The notes beneath the pieces are model-generated. The model did not search any database, was not told the DNA's origin, and saw nothing but the letters and a program-made list of their open reading frames with translations. Positions 59,201 through 63,389 of a DNA stretch of 64,000 bases are shown piece after piece (positions within the stretch are counted from its first letter, which is position 1; the number at the start of each line of letters is the position of its first letter). Both the position numbers and the translations under genes were made by a program. Origin of the DNA: Actinostola sp. cb2023 (Eukaryota; Cnidaria; Anthozoa; Actiniaria; Actinostolidae); contig JAUJYZ010000181.1 of the NCBI GenBank assembly GCA_033675265.1, positions 62,001 through 126,000 of the forward strand, written 5' to 3'.

Positions 59201-61748
59201 CGCTAAAACAGCTTTAAACAGACAATATACTTTGTTTTTAATAGTTTGTGCTTAGTTAAAATAAAATTAGAGTGTTAATCCAAAGCGAAAATCGAAAGTC
59301 AAACTGTTCAAAAGCGCTCATTTTTGGCGCTTTTCGCGGATATTACGCGATGTTCAAATAAATATCCTCTTAAAAGCTAATTTTACTTGGAAGCTATTAG
59401 CCACAGTGTTATTCAACGGAAGAATGACAGGTCTTTAAAGAACCAAGGCATGTGTTTTTATCCAGAGCAGGTCAAAGTGCTTACTAGTTACCTCGAAAGT
59501 TAGCCTTTGATGAAAATGTTTTTTTATCTCTGGTTTGTATTGCCACATGTAATAGATAAGTATGGTTTGTAGTAATAATAATGTAGTGATTACAGTCATT
59601 CTCAATAAGCTTGTCCATGCAGCATAACAAACATGCAGCATAAATATATATTTTAATACTGAAAGAACTGTCACAAAACCAGTCGCTTAATAATCCAGTA
59701 TTAATTATTATGGGTTAGAGTGATTCCAATAAACCTGGGTGTCCACTACTAATTAGCTGTCAGTGTTTATTAGATGCAAAGGAACAAAAGAAAACAAAAG
59801 AGCGAGTGTCTAATTGGTGTAGTTGGTGTAGTTAGTACTAATGCCCAGGTTTATTGGAATCACTCTAACAAACATGCAGCAAACTGTCACAAAACCATTC
59901 GCTTAATAATCCAGTATTAATTATTATTAAATTATTTCCATTATTGATGATGATTTCTATATTTACAATTATTAATGAAGCTGGTGTTTTTGTTTATCAC
60001 GTGACAGTTCTTTTAGTATTAAATTATATTCCATGGACAACCTTTTTGAGACTGAGTGACTGTTCATATATTATTGTTACCCTCTTTAAATAAAGTCTTC
60101 AATTCAATTCAGTTAATATTTATGTTTCAAAATTGCAAGTGTAATTTCCATGAAGAATGACCAGTCCTCTTTCGAGTTCGCATATACTGCTGTAAATTCA
60201 GACAGCAGAGTCATGTATGCAGGGTTAGCCTCGAGTCAGTGTAAATTATTCACAAATACTTACCCTAACGAGAATGCAAACAAATGCTTTTGACATTGGA
60301 CAATAGAAACATTATTTTATAACTCGCTGACTGGAGGTGTTTTATCGTCCACTATGAACACCATTTGTTCGCATTCTCGTTTGTATTTGTGAATAATTTA
60401 CACTGACTCGAGGCTAGCCCTGAATACTTGCATCTTTTGTCAAGTAGTGCAGTGGTGCTAAACAAATCGAAACTGGAGTATTCAATTCTATAACCTTTGT
60501 TTGTTAAAATGTAGGTAAAAGTAAAAGTTCAAGAAGTGAAAGGTGAGCGATGCCAAGACATCTGTATGAAAATTTCAAGAACACGGGAAAGGATTTGTGG
60601 CAGGTCACAATACCACAACATGTGCCTGCGATATTTCCTCTTGTGTAGCTGTACATTTGTTGTGGAAATTTCATGACAATCAAAAGAGTCTGAGCCTATA
60701 GGAGGAGGTTGTGATAGCGAGGTGCAAATCCATGGTGCCAAAATTCAATGGATATACTGTTGGACATAGCGGAGTGTTCGAGATAACAGACCGGGTTCCT
60801 CTGTATTGTTATTATTGTTATTATTATTATTATATTGTTTGTTTGTGTTTGTTAAGTTGTTGGACTAGTATATTAAACTGCTGTTTGATGTCTTACCTTA
60901 CAGTGCTGCATATCACAATGATGTCGAAACCAGCGACTCTGTAGGCCGACAAGCAGCAGTCCTCAACTTTGGTGATGATGATCAGGGTGGAATACCAACC
61001 TATGCTGCAGTAGACATGACCAAGAAAAAGAAAAAAGGAGAACAACAGATTCCTGAGTATGCAGTGGTCGACAAGACTAAGAAAAAGAAGGTAATAACAT
61101 TCTTCACCTTTATTTTCGTTTGAATAATTTGAAATTAAGCCTAAAGTTATTTGGTGACTGGCATGATGTGGTATTGGCTTTTCCTTGATGATTTATTTAA
61201 TTTCTAAATATCATATTAAATCGTTGGTTGCCATTGAGTCCAAAATTGTGACCCTAGAGAATCATGGGAGTTACTGTATTTTACCCCGACGAAGGACTAA
61301 CATCTGAAATTTCAGAAAATTTAGTGCTTGTTAGACGACAGTAAGGTTTCATTTTACAATGTGTACACACTTATTTACCAAGACGGTCTTTTATCCAGTC
61401 ATTAAGTGTTTATTGTTTTTTTGTTGTACATGTATATTGATGTGCAGTATAGTTGTCTGTATGTCTGTCTTATTGTTCATTTGGTTAACCATGTTGATAT
61501 GTTGTTTCATTTATATTTATTTATTACGTGAATATATTTTTCAGCGTCCCGGTGAAATCATCTATGCTGAACTGGCTGACTTCAAGACTGGTGGTGCTGG
61601 TGCTGCTGCTGCAGCAACTCTTCCCGTTGCATACACAGAGACTGACTATGCTGATATATCACAGTACCAAAACAGCAATGAACCAGAACCAACGTACGCT
61701 AACTTTCCTGGACGAAATAAAGAGTTTGCCAACATACATGCCATGTAG
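33220..61748 (+). CDS. Ig/FN3 transmembrane receptor with ITIM-like tail (5' end missing)
   Basis: Ten exons (33220-33495, 47710-47985, 48631-48891, 49678-49959, 50365-50634, 57684-58013, 58558-58704, 60515-60542, 60904-61090, 61545-61748) join into one frame of 752 codons plus stop. Domain order: Ig at residues 1-92, 93-184, 185-271 and 272-365; FN3 at 366-455 and 456-550, then a Thr-rich stalk; membrane helix about 580-604; tail about 147 residues. Each extracellular domain is one phase 1-1 exon. The tail has IIYAEL (ITIM consensus), TDYADI (ITSM-like), PTYAAV, PEYAVV, PTYANF and Lys runs, so SH2-domain phosphatase or kinase docking is likely. Type I membrane topology is inferred; signal peptide and any earlier domains are not seen. 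Possible roles are cell adhesion, immune or self-recognition, compare cnidarian Alr-type or vertebrate SIGLEC/CEACAM architecture. Membership of the first Ig exon, 14 kb away, is less certain. Confidence 0.85.
33496..34265 (+). other. Receptor intron 1, 5' part
   Basis: AT-rich with GTACATGTACATGCATG-type runs. Frames at 33850-34089 are not exons (no acceptor/donor pairs, no domain). Confidence 0.5.
34266..34319. repeat. 54-bp hairpin
   Basis: TGAACTTGACAGGATAAAT and its exact complement around a 16-nt loop. A short MITE remnant or stem-loop. Confidence 0.75.
34320..35440. other. Intron segment with CpG-bearing possible divergent start sites
   Basis: 34740-35420 is richer in CpG than its surroundings. 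On minus, ATGTCGCCAAATCCTAAAG abuts GTATGT at about 35043; on plus, MEDSGTCHTAVKRCFANFVT (from 35080) abuts GTAATT; MSRLVSLLAALTAITTATS (35297) resembles a signal peptide. These could be start exons of other transcripts, or chance; no partners were found. Confidence 0.3.
35441..35732. mobile_element. MITE, about 290 bp
   Basis: Arms of about 65 bp: AAATCCTTGTATCACGACC, TTTCGTTTTGTATAAACTTC, GATTTTGGGTTTTTCTGTTC, complementary at the right. TSD not evident (ATTAC on both sides is part of the arms). Confidence 0.85.
35757..36297 (+). repeat. Minisatellite, about 75-90-bp unit, 7 copies
   Basis: The unit contains CTACATGTCTGTCTGTG, a variable (TG)n/(CTGT)n stretch, CTATCTGACTGACTGTCC and ATCTGATTCTATTTCACTG. 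It directly abuts the TIR at 36301. An apparent Cys-rich frame is an artefact. Confidence 0.88.
36301..36720. other. Left subterminal part of the 9.86-kb segment
   Basis: Unassigned sequence between the TIR and the LTR element, ending CATGTCCATGTCTC. Notable for CTGCCGTCGCAGAGCCGCTG. No frame. Confidence 0.4.
36726..37414 (+). repeat. 5' LTR
   Basis: TGTTATAATAGAG ... CTTAACA. Promoter-like CTATAAATATAG near 37246, then GTACATTGCA repeated five times (37281-37329), and a CTGAATAAAG poly(A)-type signal near 37356. The order suggests U3-R-U5 with transcription starting about 37270. Confidence 0.9.
37244..37258 (+). promoter_or_regulatory. TATA-box candidate in LTR
   Basis: CTATAAATATAG lies upstream of CAGTTTAGCCTGTAG and is duplicated in the 3' LTR. 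Location and downstream AATAAA fit the retroelement promoter. Confidence 0.6.
37416..37433 (+). promoter_or_regulatory. Putative primer binding site
   Basis: TGGTGGTGAACCCGAAG starts two bases after the LTR. TGG would pair with a tRNA CCA end; the tRNA species is not determined. Confidence 0.5.
37831..38481 (+). CDS. Retroelement gag-like protein, 216 aa, shortened
   Basis: Starts at ATGAATCCAGCAACTG. Residues about 65-165 resemble retrotransposon gag (PIFKGDNDDPLVFLEL, TGNALTWYSTID, FKERFLS). A CCHC zinc knuckle follows, CFNCQREGHHYKTC at about residues 174-187, with CX2CX4HX4C spacing, then an N/Q-rich end. The gap between DYITDIKNI and the knuckle is almost nil, where gag proteins usually have a further stretch, so an in-frame internal deletion is likely. 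It would bind and package element RNA. Confidence 0.8.
   Translation: MNPATDTVSQADFKELTDRLTNLLTVSIDGIRTSLITNQDQNSHELNALHDVLNADNIRSKGPPGIAKAPIFKGDNDDPLVFLELYKLYTHFYQWSIEQAFDAFPLSLTGNALTWYSTIDKTQFTNLAGLIKIFKERFLSTTDMWLLRNELANRKQGPNELLSDYITDIKNIVCFNCQREGHHYKTCRAAPRQLDDYTHPNYTQSNRNNQSHHQPN
38457..40079 (+). CDS. Orphan long frame of the LTR element (540 codons open, unknown)
   Basis: Open from 38457 in the -1 frame relative to gag and overlapping its last 25 nt; the first possible independent start is a TTG at 38535 (514 codons to the stop), so expression by frameshifting or as a processed frame is plausible. The product is hydrophilic and rich in Asn, Asp, Ile, His and Ser, with no membrane helix, no DTG protease, no YxDD and no integrase HHCC. 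A basic RAKRQF site occurs near 39520. It occupies the place of pol. It could be a decayed or captured gene, or a specific non-autonomous-element protein. Not recognised. Confidence 0.65.
   Translation, partial: SVTSSAKLVRVSRKRQYDEAPTSNNILPNNRNYDSKNISQIELVNHASTHIQNSSQPDVNVSTISTSSDEFNKAPEVHPCVDHKHFIPSYDCVFQNKNHAIIPAIADNLEDSILHDSNNHMSLAIDTPEQTPPNIHMPVSHSDTTLSEETIFNIDKQIFPFPNEERINDNLSHYVPLTLSDSTQRHLTDNSHKLPSGNIYPEITVQTYPDSAISDNEITNLDLHTFLSEIPFNDDNTIPINNDKTLESDHKTHTCNTMITTDNQGQAKILNIPDSIPHVKIHVNAPVMAPISQDLLLYNPQLQKKTQWDMFSLLSGSFHIKNMLHSSPFNFLNQFKSSMVKYDLLQRKDKSRAKRQFSKDNDSQSQLQANQIKEHIIIQQIPFLPQDKNQRISNIHKVQLLPKDKIVKAEENIIMHNVAISTNKVSLSDKNINGDNKALDIQDTHFNGNDNSYKAIDIQQQISVQDELNAIHFSSLTSNLSIQEKIARESSAHSIHKLYYSIDCVHKVPPLFSHFDSIIHCMCVPIVSIRSRGEIFRHIL
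40080..41599 (+). other. LTR element 3' internal region
   Basis: No long frame. 40878-41081 encodes a short stretch EEPCCLECQDPMEQELEST that may be a remnant. (TA)n at 41276-41295, A-run at 41521-41533. Confidence 0.5.
41585..41599 (+). promoter_or_regulatory. Polypurine tract candidate
   Basis: TTGAGATGAGAGAGA directly abuts the 3' LTR, the usual position of the plus-strand primer. Confidence 0.65.
41600..42292 (+). repeat. 3' LTR
   Basis: Same as the 5' LTR except an extra TTAA (about 41744, AAAATTAAGGC versus AAAAGGC) and a G/A change (GTCATGATC versus GTCATAATC) that I noticed. Confidence 0.9.
42293..42810. other. Segment between LTR element and piggyBac copy
   Basis: 42410-42480 has GCCCATCCCGCACTTTTTGC and related units, the inverse of a tandem run at 43848-43985 (GGCAAAAAGTGCGCGATAGG). 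The two flank the piggyBac copy. No gene. Confidence 0.5.
42811..43820 (+). mobile_element. piggyBac-type non-autonomous element, copy B (1,010 bp)
   Basis: TTAA at 42807-42810 and 43821-43824; ends CCCATTGACTCCTAC and AGGAGCGAATGGG. Homologous to 15367-16385 in opposite orientation, with small indels. The 154-codon frame at 43340-43804 matches the 152-codon frame of copy A, including a 6-bp in-frame indel, but the opposite strand is open too. Confidence 0.85.
43825..44665. repeat. Short tandem GGCAAAAAGTGCGCGAT units and unassigned sequence
   Basis: 43848-43990 is a degenerate tandem of about 20 bp. The rest is AT-rich with an A-run (44338-44352). No exon seen. Confidence 0.5.
44666..45084. 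mobile_element. TTAA-flanked MITE, 419 bp
   Basis: AGTGCTCCTAACCCC ... GGGGTTAGGAGCACT with TTAA at 44662-44665 and 45085-45088. Long arms include CCTAAATGC/GCATTTAGG and GTGACGTCATC/GATGACGTCAC. Confidence 0.88.
45085..46137. other. Right part of the 9.86-kb segment
   Basis: Includes a family fragment (ATCTACTTGAGTCCTGTGTG, 45391) related to 17775 and 19190, a small hairpin GTGGCTACGTCTCTA / ATAGAGACAGTAGCCAC (45977-46010) and a CGAACACTATC duplication (45920). No gene. Confidence 0.45.
46162..47709 (+). other. Receptor intron 1, 3' part
   Basis: No Ig-like exon found. An ATAATAATAATAAATGG patch (46825) suggests a small retroposon tail. 47450-47709 leads into the CATGTACAG acceptor. Confidence 0.5.
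47710..47985 (+). CDS. Receptor exon b: Ig domain 2
   Basis: Acceptor CATGTACAG|AT and donor AAA T|GTAAGT, 92 codons. Motifs VIILRCQTSGNP, ISWSRAN and SDAGKYICTAKNVYG are a canonical I-set/C2 pattern. Confidence 0.92.
47986..48630 (+). other. Intron
   Basis: 645 bp, AT-rich. A 97-codon frame (47973-48266) that overlaps the donor is not an exon. Confidence 0.6.
48631..48891 (+). CDS. Receptor exon c: Ig domain 3
   Basis: TTTGTAG|AT ... CAA T|GTAAGT, 87 codons. LSLTCTADGYPEP, ITWTKS and RSDTGTYKCTASNG. Its F-strand DNA, TGTACAGCTAGT, also occurs in the 20-bp minisatellite. Confidence 0.93.
48779..49225 (+). repeat. 130-bp tandem copies of the exon c 3' half plus donor
   Basis: The unit runs from AAATGTGTACACCATC through GTACAATGTAAGTTAATAG. 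The first unit is the real exon end; the next begin at 48909, 49039 and 49169 (the last truncated and degenerate). The three copies share changes absent from the exon (CTTGTCAGCCAAGAG; ATGACC for ATGGCC), so they amplified after the first duplication. Each full copy has a GTAAGT donor but no acceptor, and read-through meets a stop. Confidence 0.95.
49226..49677 (+). other. Intron
   Basis: Nothing beyond (TACATG)n-like and GTATTTGTGTGTATTTGT pieces before the CTTCATAG acceptor. Confidence 0.6.
49678..49959 (+). CDS. Receptor exon d: Ig domain 4
   Basis: CTTCATAG|AC ... TTG C|GTAAGT, 94 codons. ITLRCKWSSALPN, FTWSKPNG and SGDYGLYRCIATNVVG. The codons for LYRCIA (TTTATAGATGCATAGCA) closely match the minisatellite unit. 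Confidence 0.92.
49960..50364 (+). other. Intron
   Basis: 405 bp with no feature apart from GTACATGTACATGG. Confidence 0.6.
50365..50634 (+). CDS. Receptor exon e: FN3 domain 1
   Basis: TATTTAG|TC ... AAA G|GTATGT, 90 codons. PPGPPNITVTDIEASSVIV, RWTRPVYDGGSPI, YKLLIN, LTKNTEYEVQLYARNVAGYG: the FN3 core Trp, Leu and Tyr are in place. Confidence 0.92.
50635..50898 (+). other. Intron 5' part with small inverted repeat
   Basis: CACAGCGCCCATCTTGGTTT and AGATGGCCTCTGTG, TTCATGCCAAG, with CACATGTG/CACGTGTG: a decayed short MITE (about 50664-50800). It then leads into the minisatellite. Confidence 0.5.
50899..51853 (+). repeat. 20-bp minisatellite, array 1 (about 48 copies)
   Basis: Unit GTTATAGATGCACAGCTAGT, with GATGTACAGC, GATACACAGC and CTAGCGTT variants. 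Reading (T)TATAGATGCACAGCTAGT gives YRCTAS, the Ig F-strand motif. The first unit is preceded by CGTTATTTTTATAG. Array 1 is followed by an insertion cluster and then array 2. Confidence 0.95.
51859..52418. mobile_element. TTAA-flanked MITE, 560 bp
   Basis: AGTGCTACTTAGACGAAAA ... TTTTCGTCTAAGTAGCACT with TTAA at 51855-51858 and 52419-52422. Arms extend over GATCGAAGTTTAATTTAGC. It begins in the last minisatellite unit. The AGTGCT terminus resembles the 44666 element. Confidence 0.9.
52423..52580. mobile_element. Foldback element, about 158 bp
   Basis: GGGTTAGAGACTGATGTG, TGCTTTACCGGCAAATAGAC and GCACGC facing GCGTCTATTTGCCGGTAAAG and GTCTCTAACCC. TSD unclear. Confidence 0.75.
52899..53033 (-). 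CDS. Truncated start of a Crypton/DUF3504-like protein
   Basis: ATGGCGGCTGTTGATC opens a 44-codon frame: MAAVDHDKDRFNQLAKEEID, IIAGAQPKTNVRQT, RCGVSVMKG, stop. The pattern (E/D-rich helix, then N.R.T..GV.V) resembles the N-terminal helices of Crypton-type tyrosine-recombinase-related (DUF3504) proteins as I recall them; this is a tentative family call. AAAG|GTTAAA before the stop is donor-like. Upstream on the same strand, CTGATTGGCT and CACGTGATC look like promoter elements. Nothing catalytic follows, so it is a fragment carried into the minisatellite intron. Confidence 0.4.
   Translation of the reverse strand: MAAVDHDKDRFNQLAKEEIDEIIAGAQPKTNVRQTRCGVSVMKG
53169..57232 (+). repeat. 20-bp minisatellite, array 2 (about 200 copies)
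   Basis: Same unit as array 1, with more AAATACACAGC and CTATAGTG (22-bp) variants. Rare marks repeat at set distances: CTGGTGTTATAGATGAACAG at 54481, 54720, 56257 and 56985; TACTGTCAGC at 54996 and 56533 (1,537 bp apart). Blocks of 0.2 to 1.8 kb have therefore been duplicated inside the array. It ends with decayed units (CTAGCCTTGTAG). Confidence 0.95.
57233..57683 (+). other. Intron 3' part
   Basis: Contains GGGGGAGGGGGGAACG (57525) and AT-rich sequence up to the TTTATCAG acceptor. Confidence 0.6.
57684..58013 (+). CDS. Receptor exon f: FN3 domain 2 and Thr-rich stalk
   Basis: TTTATCAG|GT ... GTT G|GTAAGC, 110 codons. PPSLPELEVRIHQTSVTLTW, SKPDENGGEIIKYTI, LDPGKKYSFIVTAWNKDGES. It ends in VATTTAPTTTSNV, a short O-glycosylation-prone stalk. 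Confidence 0.92.
58014..58557 (+). other. Intron with MITE near its acceptor
   Basis: Carries the Tc1/mariner-type MITE (58333-58519), which ends 38 bp before the exon g acceptor, so the branch point and tract must lie in the remaining 38 bp or in the MITE. Confidence 0.7.
58333..58519. mobile_element. Tc1/mariner-type MITE (CAGTYGAACCTC family), 187 bp
   Basis: TA at 58331-58332 and 58520-58521; ends CAGTCGAACCTCCCGTAAG and GAGGTTCAACTG. GGTCGCTTA/CGAGAGG motifs recur inside. Related to 8041-8249. Confidence 0.92.
58558..58704 (+). CDS. Receptor exon g: juxtamembrane and membrane helix
   Basis: TTTGCAG|AA ... CAT G|GTAAGG, 49 codons. An acidic/polar linker (KGKSSVDESDSNQ), then about 25 hydrophobic residues (IIIACSVVAAMLILITVIIS) and the stop-transfer RKKK. 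Outside-N topology follows from the Ig/FN3 ectodomain. Confidence 0.93.
58705..59717 (+). other. Intron, unassigned with duplicated flank
   Basis: 59627-59712 (ACAAACATGCAGC, AACTGTCACAAAACC, CGCTTAATAATCCAG) is repeated after the MITE at 59869-59935 in shorter form. No exon between. Confidence 0.55.
59718..59865. mobile_element. MITE, 148 bp, TA duplication
   Basis: GAGTGATTCCAATAAACC ... GGTTTATTGGAATCACTC flanked by TA. The interior has ATTGGTGTAGTTGGTGTAG. Confidence 0.88.
59866..60219 (+). other. Intron, retroposon-like tail
   Basis: TTACCCTCTTTAAATAAAG and TCTTCAATTCAATTC (about 60077-60115) look like a LINE-type 3' end. Otherwise nothing. Confidence 0.45.
60220..60422. mobile_element. 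MITE, 203 bp
   Basis: CAGGGTTAGCCTCGAGTCAG ... CTGACTCGAGGCTAGCCCTG with GTGTAAATTATTCACAAATA and its complement. TSD not certain. Confidence 0.85.
60515..60542 (+). CDS. Receptor exon h: 28-nt microexon
   Basis: AATGTAG|GT AAA AGT AAA AGT TCA AGA AGT GAA AG|GTGAGC. Phase 1 in, phase 2 out, exactly as needed to join exon g and exon i. It encodes GKSKSSRSE, a basic/Ser linker. Skipping would break the frame, so it is probably constitutive. Confidence 0.75.
60543..60903 (+). other. Intron
   Basis: 361 bp with a TTATTGTTATTATTATTATT run before the CTTACAG acceptor. Confidence 0.6.
60904..61090 (+). CDS. Receptor exon i: tail with two YAxV sites
   Basis: CTTACAG|T ... AAG AAG|GTAATA, 187 nt, phase 2 in, phase 0 out. 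AAYHNDVETSDSVG, VLNFGDDDQGG, PTYAAVDMTKKKKK and PEYAVVDKTKKKK: two near-repeats of TYR-A-x-V-D followed by Lys runs. Confidence 0.9.
61091..61544 (+). other. Last intron
   Basis: 454 bp. A hydrophobic frame (61359-61544) is read in frame with the last exon but contains the TTTTTCAG acceptor, so it is intronic; intron retention would insert a membrane-like stretch. Confidence 0.6.
61545..61748 (+). CDS. Receptor exon j: ITIM and ITSM-like tail end
   Basis: TTTTTCAG|CGT ... ATG TAG, 67 codons. EIIYAELADF matches [SIVL]xYxx[ILV] (ITIM); TETDYADISQ matches TxYxx[VI] (ITSM-like); further PTYANF. A GGAGAAAAA low-complexity spacer lies between them. The protein ends ANIHAM. Confidence 0.93.
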   Translation, partial: RPGEIIYAELADFKTGGAGAAAAATLPVAYTETDYADISQYQNSNEPEPTYANFPGRNKEFANIHAM

Positions 61749-62700
61749 AGATGTATGCTTTCACAGTAGAAACTGTAGCATCGCATTTTTTTACGTTAAA
61801 AGTTTTCAGAATAGACCTCTTTAGCTTGTATGCAAATTGCCCATTTCAAACCATGTGATGTAAACATGATATTCTCTGGAGAATTGTTCCTTTATATTTC
61901 TGAAATGCATTCGTTCATATTGAAAGGACTAATAGGCGACTTGCATGATGACGTTGTTTTACAACAAGTACCAGAATGATTTGGGAAATTTATTTCTTCA
62001 GATTTTTATTCCCTCGTGAGAATAGTAAGACAATTGGTGCTAATTATTTAACAAAAGAAAATGAGCAAAGCATTCTGGTACTTGTAGTATATGACACCAT
62101 CATGCAAATCGCCTATTCTCCTGAGAACACCATGTTTACATCACATGGTTTGAAATGGCCAATTTGCATACGAAGCTAAAGAGGTCTATTAAGTTATTTT
62201 TCTTTCACTAGAAAACAGTTCCAGACATAGTTGAGAATATGAATTTTATTTAACAAGTTACAGTTAGTGACACATTACTTAATTGAATAGCAAAGCAAAT
62301 AATTGTATTTAGTTTGAAAAGGATATATGCAATTCCAAAGGTAGAGATCATTTGTAATGATTTTTTGTACAATTAATTTATTTTATAGATTTCTATTTTT
62401 TATTATGTAAAAACTTCCAACATTATAGCAAAATGAAATATGCCAGCGTTGATTATGACAAAGATACAGCTCTTTGCAAAAATTATGTAAATCAAGTATA
62501 TCAGTATATCCATATATGGGGTGCATTATGGGTAATTTAAAGTCCCCCTACTGGTGTTTCACGCGAGCAACATTGGTATAAATCTTTAGCATGTTACCGG
62601 TATGTGTTTTAGTCTCTAGTTTGTTGTTTGTAGGTTTCTGCTGCATATTTTGTGGAAAAACTCTAAAATAGTATTACTCATTATGCACCCGATATATACA
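61749..62700 (+). other. Receptor 3' region
   Basis: Presumed 3' UTR with the MITE at 61814-62186. No AATAAA is close to the stop; candidates are at 63528-63546 and about 63727. Confidence 0.4.
61814..62186. mobile_element. MITE, 373 bp, TA duplication, 65 bp after the stop codon
   Basis: GACCTCTTTAGCTTGTATG ... CATACGAAGCTAAAGAGGTC with TA on both sides; arms of about 75 bp (TTTCAAACCATGTGATGTAA). The inner part (GTACCAGAATG... CATTCTGGTACTTG) is related to 25973-26557. Confidence 0.9.
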
Positions 62701-62701
62701 G

Positions 62702-62838
62702 CTTATTTGACATTTTAGTGTGTAGTACGGCTGGATATTTTTACGAGTCTGCAGTATTTTGTCGAGCCCATAGGGCGAGACAAAATACAAAGACAAGTAC
62801 AAATTTCCAGCCTTACTACACACTAAAATGTTAAATAA
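62702..62838. mobile_element. Foldback MITE, about 137 bp
   Basis: CTTATTTGACATTTTAGTGT ... ACACTAAAATGTTAAATAAG; arms include GGCTGGATATTT/AAATTTCCAGCC and GTATTTTGTC/GACAAAATAC. Confidence 0.8.
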
Positions 62839-63239
62839 GTTATTTATTATCCAACCCTTTTGTGATGCGAAAAATACACTCATCCCGTGAACGATATTTA
62901 TATAAAAGTTCGCGCGCGAAATAGACGAGTAAAAATATCGATTTGCAGCATTTTTGCAAAGGGCTATATATATATAGATATAGATACACTCAATCTGCAG
63001 ATTTATAGATACACTATATCTACACACTGTATATACAACTATTGTTCTATACTACATGCATGTTTTGTACTTTATGCTTTTACAAATGCACTGATACTTA
63101 AAACAGTTTTCGATTTTTAAAACGTAAGAAATATAGCTAAATACATGATAAAATAGGTTAGGAGAAGAGCTGGTTGTGCAACAGATAAAGTATTTGCATT
63201 CTACAGCCAAGTATACCAACGTATACTGTTACTCACAGT
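62839..63239. other. Unassigned downstream sequence
   Basis: AT-rich. TATATATATATAGATATAG at 62965. No gene. Confidence 0.4.
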
Positions 63240-63240
63240 T

Positions 63241-63389
63241 CAGGGGCGGATCTAGAGAGGGGTGTATTATTGGTGCTTGAGTTTGTGTACGTCCTGATCA
63301 TAAATGGTGCATCACCTCCTAAATGATGGTGCACCCCCTCCTGAAAGATGGTGCACCCCCTCCTAAAAAAATCCTGGATCCGCCCCTGC
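63241..63389. mobile_element. hAT-like MITE, about 149 bp
   Basis: CAGGGGCGGATCTAG ... CTGGATCCGCCCCTG; inside, GGTGCACCCCCTCCTGAAAGA is repeated three times. CAGTT occurs on both sides (5 bp), shorter than a normal hAT duplication. Confidence 0.75.

Noticed and set aside
61359..61544. Alternative hydrophobic N-terminal extension of the last receptor exon
   Set aside because: In frame only by chance; it includes the TTTTTCAG acceptor and follows a good donor at 61091.
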